Shown here in pieces: positions 1 through 8,643 of a DNA stretch of 35,265 nt. The stretch spans positions 1-35,265 of the forward strand of contig JAAYPT010000017.1 of the NCBI GenBank assembly GCA_012519695.1, read 5' to 3'. The DNA is from Clostridiales bacterium (GTDB lineage Bacteria; Bacillota; Clostridia; Lachnospirales; Lachnospiraceae). The stretch's first letter is position 1, and the number at the start of each line of letters is the position of its first letter. Under the pieces are notes generated by a model. It was not told where the DNA came from. It ran no database searches and was given only the letters and a program-made list of their open reading frames with translations. The translations under genes were made by a program, and so were the position numbers.

Positions 1-2
1 AT

Positions 3-1901
3 TATATTATGCTGGCAATTACCTGGGACAAAGGAATTGAAACCATGTATGGTGCAGATTCCCTTCGGATGATATTGCTTTTGGGATGTGGTGTAATTGC
101 GATTTTTGCAGTAATTTTCCTGTTTTATACCAATAGTTTTTTAATGAAACGGCGAAAAAAGGAATTTGGACTTTTCAATATTTTAGGAATGGAAAAACGC
201 CATATTGGGAAAATGATGTTTTGGGAAACACTTATAGTAGGAGCTATCAGTATTGTAAGTGGTCTAATTGGGGGAATTATTCTGAATAAAGTAATTGTAT
301 TACTATTGCTTCGAATGACACATTTGGAAGTAGCCTTTGGATTTTCTGTTTATGGAAAAGGACTTGTAAATACAGCAGTTTTATTTGCAATGATTTTTGC
401 ATTAACATTATTGTATAACCTTCGTCAGATACAAAAGGCAAAACCGGTAGAATTATTAAAAAGTAATACACAAGGAGAGGCAGAGCCAAAGACCAGATGG
501 GGATTAACTATAGTAGGAGTGCTTGCTTTAGCAGGCGGATATTATATTGCTATTACTACGTTAAATCCAATAAAAGCATTATTATTGTTTTTTGTGGCAG
601 TAATCCTGGTTATGATAGGAACTTATTGTCTTTTCACATCAGGAAGTATTGCATTATTAAAAATGCTTCGTAGAAACAAAAAGTATTATTACCAGACCGC
701 ACATTTTACCTCTGTATCAGGTATGATTTACCGCATGAAGCAGAATGCAGTAGGGTTGGCAAATATTTGTATATTGAGTACAGCAGTGTTGGTTATGATT
801 TCCGGAACAGTATCGCTCTATGTAGGAATGAATCAAACATTAGCAAGGGAATATCCAAGTGATATCGCAGTAGCCGGAAGAGAATTATCACAAGAGAGCA
901 AACAGGCACTGCAGGAAATGGTAAAACAGTCTGTACAAGAAACCGGTATTGAAATAAAGCAATTTTCAGACATTGAACAGTTTGCCTTTTCAGTAACGAA
1001 AGATGGAGAAAAGATGGTAATGAATGGAGAGGGTGGAAACTATGCTTATGTAACAATGATTACATTACCGGAATATGAGAAAATAACCGGGAAAAAAGAA
1101 AAGCTAGAAGAAAATGAAATGCTGGTATATGTATATCAGGGAGATAAACACGATGTTAACTACAATATTCAGGGAAATCAGTTCAAAATTAAGAAATATC
1201 TGAAGAGTTATCCGGAAAAGTACTTGGGAATGGGTGCAATTGTAGTAGCAGATTCATATTATGTTGTTGTAAAAGATGAAGCAGTATTGGATAAAATTTA
1301 CCAAGAGCAGGAAGCGGTATATGGCAGCGCAGTCAGCTTTAGAGAATACCAGATTCGGGTTGATGTAACAGGAAGTGAAAAGCAGCAAAAAGCATGTGCA
1401 AAATTACTCAAGGAAAAGATAACAGCATACAATGAAAGTACATTGCGAGATGGCACAAATGCATGGATAGAAGAACCAGATACATTGGCAGAAGGAAAAA
1501 AAGGACTTTATGTATTTTATGGTGGTTTCCTGTTTCTGGGAATTTTCCTTGGATTCGTATTCTTACTAGCTACGGTATTGATTATTTACTATAAACAGAT
1601 TTCAGAAGGATATGAAGATAAAGGACGCTATGAAATTATGCAAAAAGTGGGAATGAGCCATAAGGAAATAAAGACCTCCATTCGAAGTCAGATTATAAAA
1701 GTATTTTTCCTTCCACTGGTGACAGCGTGTATACATTTAACAGTAGCATTTCCATTGATAAAGCGTTTATTATTTTTGTTCGGAATGACAGATGTGGTGC
1801 TTTTTGCAGAATGTTGTATTGCTACGGTAGCAGTATTTGCACTGATTTATGGAATTGTATATGGAGTAACGGCGAAAACATATTACAAGATTGTAGAATA
1901 A
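3..1901 (+). CDS. ABC transporter permease, FtsX/BceB type (5' end cut by window)
   Basis: Membrane subunit of a BceAB-type ABC transporter; the family senses or detoxifies peptide antibiotics, often with a two-component system. The frame is open through the left edge, so the ATG at 9 is internal and the true start lies outside. Visible order: FtsX-like helices over the first ~145 residues, with a charged turn (KRRKKEFGLFNILGMEKR) typical of the family; more helices near 165-215 and 250-275; a large extracytoplasmic segment of ~220 residues; and a C-terminal FtsX bundle (about 505-625) with the repeated motif YEIMQKVGMSHKEIK. The large external domain between helices separates BceB types from LolC-like permeases. 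The ATPase partner is expected just upstream, out of view. Substrate unknown. Confidence 0.88.
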   Translation, partial: YIMLAITWDKGIETMYGADSLRMILLLGCGVIAIFAVIFLFYTNSFLMKRRKKEFGLFNILGMEKRHIGKMMFWETLIVGAISIVSGLIGGIILNKVIVLLLLRMTHLEVAFGFSVYGKGLVNTAVLFAMIFALTLLYNLRQIQKAKPVELLKSNTQGEAEPKTRWGLTIVGVLALAGGYYIAITTLNPIKALLLFFVAVILVMIGTYCLFTSGSIALLKMLRRNKKYYYQTAHFTSVSGMIYRMKQNAVGLANICILSTAVLVMISGTVSLYVGMNQTLAREYPSDIAVAGRELSQESKQALQEMVKQSVQETGIEIKQFSDIEQFAFSVTKDGEKMVMNGEGGNYAYVTMITLPEYEKITGKKEKLEENEMLVYVYQGDKHDVNYNIQGNQFKIKKYLKSYPEKYLGMGAIVVADSYYVVVKDEAVLDKIYQEQEAVYGSAVSFREYQIRVDVTGSEKQQKACAKLLKEKITAYNESTLRDGTNAWIEEPDTLAEGKKGLYVFYGGFLFLGIFLGFVFLLATVLIIYYKQISEGYEDKGRYEIMQKVGMSHKEIKTSIRSQIIKVFFLPLVTACIHLTVAFPLIKRLLFLFGMTDVVLFAECCIATVAVFALIYGIVYGVTAKTYYKIVE

Positions 1902-1910
1902 TATTATTAG

Positions 1911-1960
1911 AGTAATATAGATAAAGTAATATAGATGAAGTAATATAGATGAAGTAATAT
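1911..1960. repeat. 14-bp tandem repeat, about 3.6 copies
   Basis: Units AGTAATATAGATAA, AGTAATATAGATGA, AGTAATATAGATGA and a partial AGTAATAT follow each other directly. They lie between the ABC permease stop codon and the terminator, so they are probably transcribed but untranslated. No function is evident; slippage expansion is the simplest origin. Confidence 0.85.
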
Positions 1961-1975
1961 TGTTAGGGCAATAGA

Positions 1976-2022
1976 AAAAGGGAAGGGACACATTCCATTT
2001 GGTATTGTGTCCCTTCCCTTTT
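1976..2022. terminator. Bidirectional rho-independent terminator
   Basis: A 17-bp perfect stem pairs AAAAGGGAAGGGACACA (1976-1992) with its complement at 2006-2022 around a 13-nt loop. The A-run at one side and T-run at the other give a T-tail on both strands, suiting the convergent permease and prs genes. Confidence 0.9.
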
Positions 2023-2042
2023 GGGTTAGAAGTAAAGAAAAA

Positions 2043-3224
2043 TTATACTTCTTCGCCGGCTTTATATTTTTTAACTAAAGATTCAATTCTGTCATATGGA
2101 TTCAGTAAATCACTAATGGAGGTATCGTGATTTAAAGTATCAATGATATAAGCGATGTATTTACTCATATCACAGTTGATGTAGTAGGATTTGCTTAACA
2201 ATTCAGGTGTCTGATAAGTTAAGTTTGTAGTTACTACTTTGTAAATAATACCCTCTTCTACAGCTTTATCAAACTTCTCAAGTCCGTTTGTAAATAATCC
2301 GAAAGTAGCAATTACGAAGATACGATTTGCTTTACGTTTCTTTAATTCTGTTGCAACATCAATCATACTGTCACCGGAAGAAATCATATCGTCGATAATT
2401 AAAACGTCTTTTCCTTCTACAGAAGAACCTAAGAATTCATGAGCTACGATTGGGTTACGTCCGTCAACAATCTTGCTGTAATCACGACGTTTGTAGAACA
2501 TACCCATATCCAGACCAAGTACGCTGGCAAGGTATACGGCACGGTTTGTACCACCTTCATCCGGGCTGATAACCATCATATGATCGTTGTCGATTTTTAA
2601 GTCTTTTACTTCACGACAAATTCCCTTGATGAACTGATAAGCAGGCTGTACAGTTTCAAATCCCTTTAATGGAATTGCATTCTGTACACGAGGGTCATGT
2701 GCATCGAAAGTAATGATGTTATCTACACCCATATTGGTGAGTTCCTGCAATGCAAGAGCACAGTCTAAGGATTCTCTTCCGGTACGTCTGTGCTGACGGC
2801 TTTCATAAAGGAAAGGCATTATAACAGTGATTCTTCTGGCCTTTCCACCGGCTGCTGCGATAATACGCTTCAAATCCTGGTAATGATCGTCTGGGGACAT
2901 ATGGTTTGTGTGTCCGGAAACGGAATAAGTAAGGCTGTAGTTTGTTACATCAATCATGATGAATAAGTCATATCCGCGAACGGAAGACTTGATGGTTCCC
3001 TTTGCTTCTCCGGTACCAAAACGAGGAGTATAAGTCTCTAACATATAAGAGTCTCTCTGATATCCACGAAAAGCAATATCATTTTCATGTTCGTGTTTAC
3101 GTTCTGTACGGAATTTGATAAGGTACTTGTCTACCTTCTCACCCAATTCGCGACAACTGTCCATAGCGATAAGGCCAAGGGTTCCATTAGGAATCGTTTC
3201 ATAATTTTTTTGATTACGCTGCAT
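2043..3224 (-). CDS. prs: Ribose-phosphate pyrophosphokinase (PRPP synthase), long form
   Basis: Makes PRPP from ribose 5-phosphate and ATP for purine, pyrimidine, NAD, His and Trp synthesis in the cytosol. The PRPP-binding loop DVLIIDDMISSGDSMIDV and the flexible-loop region FLYESRQHRRTGRESLD are clear, followed by the TFDAHDPR histidine motif. At 393 residues it is about 75 longer than the usual 310-320 residue enzyme, and its N-terminal half diverges. I start it at the ATG at 3224: the upstream ATG at 3239 sits inside the ribosome site (GGAGGAA), which is spaced correctly only for the inner ATG. It has its own promoter directly after dnaI, and ends at a bidirectional terminator. Confidence 0.93.
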   Translation of the reverse strand: MQRNQKNYETIPNGTLGLIAMDSCRELGEKVDKYLIKFRTERKHEHENDIAFRGYQRDSYMLETYTPRFGTGEAKGTIKSSVRGYDLFIMIDVTNYSLTYSVSGHTNHMSPDDHYQDLKRIIAAAGGKARRITVIMPFLYESRQHRRTGRESLDCALALQELTNMGVDNIITFDAHDPRVQNAIPLKGFETVQPAYQFIKGICREVKDLKIDNDHMMVISPDEGGTNRAVYLASVLGLDMGMFYKRRDYSKIVDGRNPIVAHEFLGSSVEGKDVLIIDDMISSGDSMIDVATELKKRKANRIFVIATFGLFTNGLEKFDKAVEEGIIYKVVTTNLTYQTPELLSKSYYINCDMSKYIAYIIDTLNHDTSISDLLNPYDRIESLVKKYKAGEEV

Positions 3225-3293
3225 TGCAATTTCCTCCATAAAAATATATATTTAAAATTTTAATGTACATATATTTTGCGCCAAACAATCCAA

Positions 3294-3322
3294 ATTATAG
3301 CATTACTTATTGGGAATGGCAA
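3294..3322 (-). promoter_or_regulatory. Sigma-A promoter of prs
   Basis: Reading the minus strand: -35 TTGCCA (3322-3317), a 17-nt spacer, -10 TATAAT (3299-3294) preceded by TG. Transcription would start near 3287, giving a leader of about 60 nt before the ATG at 3224. It separates prs from the dnaD-dnaI unit upstream. Confidence 0.8.
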
Positions 3323-3324
3323 GT

Positions 3325-4314
3325 CTATCTTCGCAGTTTCTTTTGGATTCTTATGTCATCTCCAAAGAGCTGTATCATTTTATAACTGCTTGCAATCCGA
3401 GAAAAAATACGCTCGGAGTAAGTTTGGGCTAACTGATTTAAGTTTAAATTGGTTGAAATAATCGTAGAACGTTGTCTTAAAATACGTTCATTTAAGCAAA
3501 GGAATAACTGAGAGTTGGTAAAAGAATTAGATAATTCCGCACCCAGGTCATCCACGATTAGTAAATCACAGTCAAATATATTCTGATAATGTTCCGAATC
3601 TAAAGATTCTTTGGAAAAAGTATTGGATTCCAGAATCTCAAGAAGTTCAAAACAGGTAAGATAAATCACCGAATATCCCAGGTCTAGCAATTCCTTGGCA
3701 ATACAATTGGATAAAAAGGTCTTACCCGTACCGGTTTCGCCGCAAAGCAAAAGATTTTGAAACGGCTTATTTGCAGAATGAAAATGCAAAATAAAATCTT
3801 TACAATCCTTTACTGCCTGTTTTGCAGTGGCAAGGCTGGTTAAACCGGTGGAAGGATTAACCTGATCAGAATAATAGTCAAAGGAGAAATGTTCAAAATT
3901 TTCCTTTTCTAAAATTCGTTTGATATTGGACTGTGTGTATACAAAATCAATTTCAGCCTGTTTAAAACAATGGCATTTTTCATTTCCGATGTACCCGGTG
4001 TCCTTGCAGTCCGGACAAGTATAAGGGGGGGTAAAATAATCTTCCGGATAGCCGTGGGAGCGCATAAGCTCCCCTTTCTCAGCCGTTAGCTGTTGAATCT
4101 GAGCCTTTAATGATTCAGAAGCAGAAGTGTCTCCGTCCAGCAGTTTTTTTGCCTGGGTTACGGAAATAGAAGCGATAGTATCGTCGATTTCCTGAAGACG
4201 GGGAATTTCTTTATAAACATATTCAATTCGTTGGGACACAATATGCTGATTTTCCAACTGCTTTGCATCGTATTGCCGAAAAATCGCATTGTATTGCGTG
4301 TTAGTAAGAGACAT
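3325..4314 (-). CDS. dnaI: DnaI/DnaC-type helicase loader ATPase
   Basis: AAA+ ATPase that loads the replicative helicase onto DNA at the origin and at stalled forks. The N-terminal helical region (about 1-90) precedes a zinc-binding cluster C-P-D-C ... C-H-C (residues ~99-116), as in primosomal DnaI. The ATPase domain has Walker A GETGTGKT (~191), Walker B LLIVDDLG (~251) and a sensor-like STIISTNLNL stretch. The 329-residue length fits DnaI rather than the shorter IstB transposase helper, and the zinc cluster also argues against IstB. It follows the DnaD-domain gene by 15 nt in the same direction, so the two probably form a primosome operon. The start ATG has AAGGAGG just upstream. Confidence 0.9.
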   Translation of the reverse strand: MSLTNTQYNAIFRQYDAKQLENQHIVSQRIEYVYKEIPRLQEIDDTIASISVTQAKKLLDGDTSASESLKAQIQQLTAEKGELMRSHGYPEDYFTPPYTCPDCKDTGYIGNEKCHCFKQAEIDFVYTQSNIKRILEKENFEHFSFDYYSDQVNPSTGLTSLATAKQAVKDCKDFILHFHSANKPFQNLLLCGETGTGKTFLSNCIAKELLDLGYSVIYLTCFELLEILESNTFSKESLDSEHYQNIFDCDLLIVDDLGAELSNSFTNSQLFLCLNERILRQRSTIISTNLNLNQLAQTYSERIFSRIASSYKMIQLFGDDIRIQKKLRR

Positions 4315-4329
4315 GAAAACCTCCTTAAA

Positions 4330-5424
4330 TTAGCTGTTTAAAAGTTGATTCTGTAAATCGTCATAATCATAAGTTCTCTGATGGAAGTTGTTAAACTTAT
4401 TCGGAGAATTGGATTTTTGAACCTTTGCCGCATTTTTCTCACGTTGATGCTGAGTGTCAATTTTTACAATATCTGTAAGCTGACAGACTTTCTGGTCGTG
4501 CCAACTGGTAAGAATCTTATCTGCATATTCAAAATTAGGTTGATGTGTAGATAAAATGGTACGTTTGCAAGCTTCGGAAATAATATCTAATCCATAACCA
4601 AGTTCCTGTGTCCACTTATTCACAAAATCCACTTCAATAGAAACTAAATTTCGGTTCTGGATGCCAAAGGCTTTTGCAACGGCATAATGTATTTTGCTGT
4701 AAGAAGAGATATTGTTGCGGGCATCTTCTACAGTTTTTACCTGAGCATCACTCCAACTTAAGGCAATAGAGTTCATGTAGCGAAGACTCTTGTGTCCTTT
4801 GGAAATAGCATGCTCAATAAGGAAAATAATCACATCCGCAGAAAAATGAAGCTCATCATACCAAAAGAGTAAAATCTGGATATCCGATTGGTTCAAGGGA
4901 TGTCCAAGATAGCTTTCCGTAACAAACAATAATTCCTGAATATCTTCCTTTTCCTGAAAACGTAACATGTCATCCGCAGAGTACTGTGGCATAGACGGAC
5001 GCTTAGGAAGTTCAGAAACAGGGGCAGGAGTTGGAGCCGGTATTTCTGAAAATGTTTCTGTATGTAGGGAAGAAACCGTTTTTGTAACCGGCTGCTGAAT
5101 GGCAGGTTGTCCCATTTGTGGAGCACCCACAGTATCGGTAAAATAAATGCTGGAAATATTTTGCTGTGCATCATACTCTAAACGCAACAGATTCATTTTC
5201 TCCCAATACTTTAAGGCTCTTTGTACATCCTTTTCGGTGTGTTCAAACTTGTCCGCAGTTTCGGAAATAGAAAAACTGCAATCCGGAGAATTCATGCAAC
5301 GAAGTAAATACAAATAAATTTTTACAAATTCTCCATTAGCAGAGGTCATATATTCATCAATAAAACGATTTGGAACATTTGTTGTAGTGTTTCCGTTATC
5401 TTTATGTAAAGTTATGTTAGACAT
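4330..5424 (-). CDS. dnaD: DnaD-domain primosome protein
   Basis: Member of the DnaD/DnaB family that remodels DNA and helps recruit the helicase-loader complex during initiation and restart. The N-terminal ~100 residues look like a winged helix; a Pro-rich linker (PAPTPAPVSELPKRP) follows; the DnaD/DnaB_2 domain lies at about 155-235, with SYLGHPLNQSDIQ and the YMNSIALSW signature near its end. A poorly conserved, basic tail closes the protein. I chose the ATG at 5424 because GAAGGA precedes it by a normal distance; a longer frame to 5592 lacks a ribosome site and runs through the promoter and two DnaA boxes. Its neighbour is the DnaI-type loader, consistent with a joint role. Could equally be named DnaB in the B. 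subtilis sense. Confidence 0.88.
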   Translation of the reverse strand: MSNITLHKDNGNTTTNVPNRFIDEYMTSANGEFVKIYLYLLRCMNSPDCSFSISETADKFEHTEKDVQRALKYWEKMNLLRLEYDAQQNISSIYFTDTVGAPQMGQPAIQQPVTKTVSSLHTETFSEIPAPTPAPVSELPKRPSMPQYSADDMLRFQEKEDIQELLFVTESYLGHPLNQSDIQILLFWYDELHFSADVIIFLIEHAISKGHKSLRYMNSIALSWSDAQVKTVEDARNNISSYSKIHYAVAKAFGIQNRNLVSIEVDFVNKWTQELGYGLDIISEACKRTILSTHQPNFEYADKILTSWHDQKVCQLTDIVKIDTQHQREKNAAKVQKSNSPNKFNNFHQRTYDYDDLQNQLLNS

Positions 5425-5463
5425 TGTGGTTCCTTCTTTCAAAAACATCTTTATGTGAACATG

Positions 5464-5469
5464 AGTATA
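5464..5469 (-). promoter_or_regulatory. Probable -10 box of the dnaD-dnaI operon
   Basis: TATACT on the minus strand, 39 nt before the dnaD ATG. No good -35 element is visible at 17 nt, so the promoter may be weak or activator-dependent. Two DnaA boxes end about 80 nt upstream. Confidence 0.5.
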
Positions 5470-5547
5470 GCACATAAAATGAAAAAAGAGAAGTGGAAAT
5501 TTTCCCGGAAACCCCGTAAAATCAAGGGATTCAGAGATTGTGGAAAG

Positions 5548-5565
5548 TGTGGATAATGTGGATAA
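5548..5565 (-). promoter_or_regulatory. Pair of abutting perfect DnaA boxes (dnaD-proximal)
   Basis: Two perfect copies of TTATCCACA (minus strand; TGTGGATAA on plus) at 5548-5556 and 5557-5565, back to back without a spacer. A near match, TGTGGAAAG, abuts them at 5540-5548. They lie about 80 bp upstream of the dnaD -10 box. Confidence 0.8.
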
Positions 5566-5704
5566 AACAAAAGAAATAATTATGGTAAACAAAAGAAAAA
5601 CACCTTAAAAGCGTAGAATTACAAGAAAAATGGGAAAAAAGTGGAGATAAGGTTATGTAAACTAAAAAATCCACATTCCATGAGGAAAGTTTTCCCCAAT
5701 GAAA

Positions 5705-5722
5705 TGTGGATAATGTGGATAA
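5705..5722 (-). promoter_or_regulatory. Pair of abutting perfect DnaA boxes (murC-proximal)
   Basis: Perfect TGTGGATAA copies at 5705-5713 and 5714-5722, same orientation as the first pair and starting directly after the murC stop codon at 5723-5725. With 5548-5565 this makes four perfect boxes in the 298-nt murC-dnaD gap. The gap is otherwise non-coding and has no convincing terminator. Confidence 0.8.
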
Positions 5723-7111
5723 CTATCGTCCTAAGAGGTGTTCGCCTACTTGGACAATGTCTCCGGCACCCATAGTTATCAACAGGTCGCCGTTTATACA
5801 TTTTTTTAATAAAAAGTTCTCAATTTCGTCAAAAGAAGGGAAATAATAGCATTCACAACCCAGATTCTTCAACTCATTTAACAGGTCTTTAGAGGAAATG
5901 CCAAGGGTATCCGTTTCACGTGCAGCGTAAATATCTGCAAGAACCACAATGTCTGCGTGAGAAAGTGAAGCGGCAAAATCCTTTAAAAATGCTTTTGTAC
6001 GAGTATAAGTATGTGGCTGGAAGACGCATACCACTCTTTCGTGTGGATAGTTCTGGGCAGCCTTTAAGGTAGCTGCAATTTCCGTAGGATGATGTGCATA
6101 ATCATCAACAATGGTGATTCCACCAAGATTTCCCTTTAATTCAAAACGTCTTGCGGTTCCGCCAAATCCTAAGAGAGCACCTTGAATGTGTTCAAAAGAG
6201 ATATTCATTTCAAGGGCAACGGCGCAGGCAGCAACAGCATTAGAAACATTGTGGATGCCCGGAACACTTAAAGTAATGGTTCCTAAAGGCTTTTTGTCAT
6301 GCATCAATGTAAATTCTCCACAACCTTGAGTGTTAAATGTAATGTTGTCTGCATAATCTGCATAATATGAATCAGAAGCATCAAGTCCATAAGTGATAAT
6401 CTGGCAAGGAAGTCCCTGAGTGATTTCCTGATAATTACTAATCTGTCCATTGATAATTACGGCACCATCTGCCGGAACATTTTGGGCAAATTTATGAAAG
6501 GAGCTGCGAATATCTGCCAGATCTTTAAAGAAATCCAAATGGTCTTCTTCTATATTTAATATGACAGCATACTTAGGATAAAAGTTTAAGAAACTATTGG
6601 TATATTCACAAGCTTCAGTTAAAAATACGTCGGAATTACCTACACGGATATTTCCGTCAATGGATTTTAGGATTCCACCTACAGATACTGTTGGGTCTGC
6701 ACACGCATGGAGTAAAATATGTGTAATCATGGAAGTGGTAGTAGTTTTTCCGTGGGTTCCGGCTACCGCAATGGAATCTTTGTAGTTATCCATAATCTGA
6801 CCTAAAAGCTCTGCACGGGTAAGTGTTGGGATTCCCATATCCACAGCGGCTTTTAATTCCGGATTGTCCGGATGGATTGCTGCCGTATAAACAACCAGGT
6901 CTAAGTCATTGGTGATGTTTGCAGCGCGTTGTCCATAATGAATGGAAGCTCCAAGCTTTGTCAGTTTATCGGTAAGTTCGGATTCCTTAGAATCAGAGCC
7001 GGATATTTGAAAATGTTCCTTTAATAATATTTCTGCGAGGCCACTCATGCTGATGCCTCCGATACCAATAAAATGGATGTGAATCGGTTTTTTAAAATCA
7101 ATCTTATACAT
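5723..7111 (-). CDS. murC: UDP-N-acetylmuramate--L-alanine ligase
   Basis: Adds L-alanine to UDP-MurNAc with ATP, the first amino-acid step of peptidoglycan precursor synthesis in the cytosol. The N-terminal Rossmann domain shows HFIGIGGISMSGLA, the central domain has the ATP loop AGTHGKTTTTSM (~116-127) and EACEY metal-binding region, and the C-terminal domain has DDYAHHPTEI, VFQPHTYTRT and a GAGDI close. The length of 462 residues is normal. The ATG at 7111 follows GGACAGG. It is transcribed away from glgC from its own promoter and leads toward the dnaD-dnaI genes, but a 298-nt gap with DnaA boxes separates them. Confidence 0.97.
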   Translation of the reverse strand: MYKIDFKKPIHIHFIGIGGISMSGLAEILLKEHFQISGSDSKESELTDKLTKLGASIHYGQRAANITNDLDLVVYTAAIHPDNPELKAAVDMGIPTLTRAELLGQIMDNYKDSIAVAGTHGKTTTTSMITHILLHACADPTVSVGGILKSIDGNIRVGNSDVFLTEACEYTNSFLNFYPKYAVILNIEEDHLDFFKDLADIRSSFHKFAQNVPADGAVIINGQISNYQEITQGLPCQIITYGLDASDSYYADYADNITFNTQGCGEFTLMHDKKPLGTITLSVPGIHNVSNAVAACAVALEMNISFEHIQGALLGFGGTARRFELKGNLGGITIVDDYAHHPTEIAATLKAAQNYPHERVVCVFQPHTYTRTKAFLKDFAASLSHADIVVLADIYAARETDTLGISSKDLLNELKNLGCECYYFPSFDEIENFLLKKCINGDLLITMGAGDIVQVGEHLLGR

Positions 7112-7153
7112 AATGTTTTACCTGTCCAATCTAAAATTCTTATGATTATCCCC

Positions 7154-7182
7154 ATTTTATAACAATCAGACAGAATTTGCAA
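7154..7182 (-). promoter_or_regulatory. Promoter of murC
   Basis: Minus strand: -35 TTGCAA (7182-7177), 17-nt spacer, -10 TAAAAT (7159-7154), about 43 nt before the ATG. Confidence 0.6.
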
Positions 7183-7212
7183 ATTGAAATACACAAAATA
7201 GGAAGAAATGAA

Positions 7213-7242
7213 TTGACATAATGCTATATAAAAACATACAAT
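7213..7242 (+). promoter_or_regulatory. Distal promoter of glgCD
   Basis: -35 TTGACA (7213-7218), 18-nt spacer, -10 TACAAT (7237-7242). It would give a leader of about 120 nt that is very A-rich. Divergent from the murC promoter 30 bp away. Confidence 0.6.
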
Positions 7243-7316
7243 TTTGTATAAAACGACAAAAAAATAAAAAAAATGACAAAAAATATGTGAAAAATGTGTA
7301 CTAAATAATTCTTTTA

Positions 7317-7325
7317 TGTTATAAT
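7317..7325 (+). promoter_or_regulatory. Proximal extended -10 promoter of glgCD
   Basis: TGTTATAAT, an extended -10 with TG one base before TATAAT (7320-7325). The -35 at 17 nt is poor (TGTACT). Transcription would start near 7332, giving a short leader to the ATG at 7369. Two promoters suggest glycogen genes respond to more than one signal. Confidence 0.55.
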
Positions 7326-7368
7326 TTTAGTACAGGCAAGCTGAATTTATCGACGAGAGGTGAGAGAC

Positions 7369-8643
7369 ATGATTAGGAAAGAAATGATTGCCATGCTTTT
7401 GGCAGGAGGACAGGGAAGCCGACTTGGAGTATTGACTACCAATGTAGCAAAACCGGCAGTGTCCTTCGGGGGGGAATATCGTATTATCGATTTCCCGTTG
7501 AGTAACTGTATTAACTCCGGAATTGACACGGTTGGTGTACTGACACAGTATCAGCCATTACGGTTAAATGGTCATATCGGAATAGGAATTCCGTGGGATC
7601 TTGACCGCAATAACGGAGGAGTAACCGTGTTACCACCATATGAAAAGAGTGGTAACAGTGAGTGGTATTCTGGTACAGCAAATGCAATATATCAGAATAT
7701 GAACTACATAGATAGCTATGATCCGGAATATGTCTTGATTTTATCAGGAGATCATATTTACAAGATGGATTATGAAGTTATGCTTGATTTCCACAAGGAG
7801 AATAACGCAGATGTAACCATTGCAGCAATACCGGTTCCATGGGAGGAAGCGAGCCGTTTTGGCGTAGTGATTACAGATGAGAATAAGAGAATTCAGGAAT
7901 TCGAGGAAAAACCGGAAAAGCCGAGAAGTAATCTAGCTTCAATGGGCATTTACATTTTTAACTGGAAGGTATTAAAAGAAGCTTTGATTACCATGTCAGA
8001 GCAAAGCAATTGTGATTTTGGCAAGCACATTATACCGTATTGCCATGAAAAAGGTCAGCGCCTGTTTGCATATGAGTACAATGGATATTGGAAAGATGTA
8101 GGAACTCTTGGTTCTTATTGGGAAGCCAATATGGAATTAATAGATTTAATACCAGAGTTTAATTTGTATGAAGAGTATTGGAAGATATATACCAAGGGAG
8201 ATGTAATTGAACCACAGTATATCGCACAGGATGCAGTGACAGAACGATGCATCATCGGAGAAGGATGCGAGATATACGGTAAGGTATATGGTTCCGTAAT
8301 CGGACCTGGTGTTACAATTGGAGAAGGTTGTGAAATAAGAGATTCTATTATCATGCAAGACTCGATAATAGGAAGAAATACCATTATCAATAAGTCCATT
8401 ATCGCAGAAAACTGTGAGATTGGAAGCAATGTTGAGCTGGGAATCGGAGAAGAAGTAGAAAATAAATTAAAGAAAAGTGTATATTCTTTCGGATTAGTAG
8501 CGATAGGAGAAAATTCTGTGATACCGTCAGGAGTAAAGGTTGGAAAAAATACAGCAATCTTTGGAAAAACAGAAAAAGAAGACTATCCAAACGGAATTCT
8601 GGAAGGTGGAGAATCCATTATTAAGGCAGGTGACAGACGATGA
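7369..8643 (+). CDS. glgC: Glucose-1-phosphate adenylyltransferase, catalytic subunit
   Basis: Makes ADP-glucose and pyrophosphate from glucose 1-phosphate and ATP, the committed step of bacterial glycogen synthesis. The nucleotidyltransferase domain starts with [11 protein letters not shown] (~10-20) and carries [10 protein letters not shown] (~125) and [10 protein letters not shown]; the C-terminal third is a left-handed beta-helix with hexapeptide repeats ([17 protein letters not shown]). I use the ATG at 7369, which has AGGTGA 5 nt upstream; the GTG at 7360 lies within that ribosome site. The last 4 bases overlap glgD (ATGA), so the two are translationally coupled and likely assemble together. 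Confidence 0.95.
   Translation: MIRKEMIAMLLAGGQGSRLGVLTTNVAKPAVSFGGEYRIIDFPLSNCINSGIDTVGVLTQYQPLRLNGHIGIGIPWDLDRNNGGVTVLPPYEKSGNSEWYSGTANAIYQNMNYIDSYDPEYVLILSGDHIYKMDYEVMLDFHKENNADVTIAAIPVPWEEASRFGVVITDENKRIQEFEEKPEKPRSNLASMGIYIFNWKVLKEALITMSEQSNCDFGKHIIPYCHEKGQRLFAYEYNGYWKDVGTLGSYWEANMELIDLIPEFNLYEEYWKIYTKGDVIEPQYIAQDAVTERCIIGEGCEIYGKVYGSVIGPGVTIGEGCEIRDSIIMQDSIIGRNTIINKSIIAENCEIGSNVELGIGEEVENKLKKSVYSFGLVAIGENSVIPSGVKVGKNTAIFGKTEKEDYPNGILEGGESIIKAGDRR

Noticed and set aside
1911-1960. CRISPR-like array
   Set aside because: Units are 14 bp and directly abutting with no spacers, and no cas genes are present.
3325-4314. IstB transposase helper
   Set aside because: The zinc cluster, the length and the DnaD neighbour fit a DnaI-type loader; no istA is nearby.
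5425-5722. Chromosomal origin of replication at the murC-dnaD gap
   Set aside because: Four DnaA boxes are present, but there is no adjacent dnaA-dnaN-recF set and no clear AT-rich unwinding block; a regulatory or titration role fits better.
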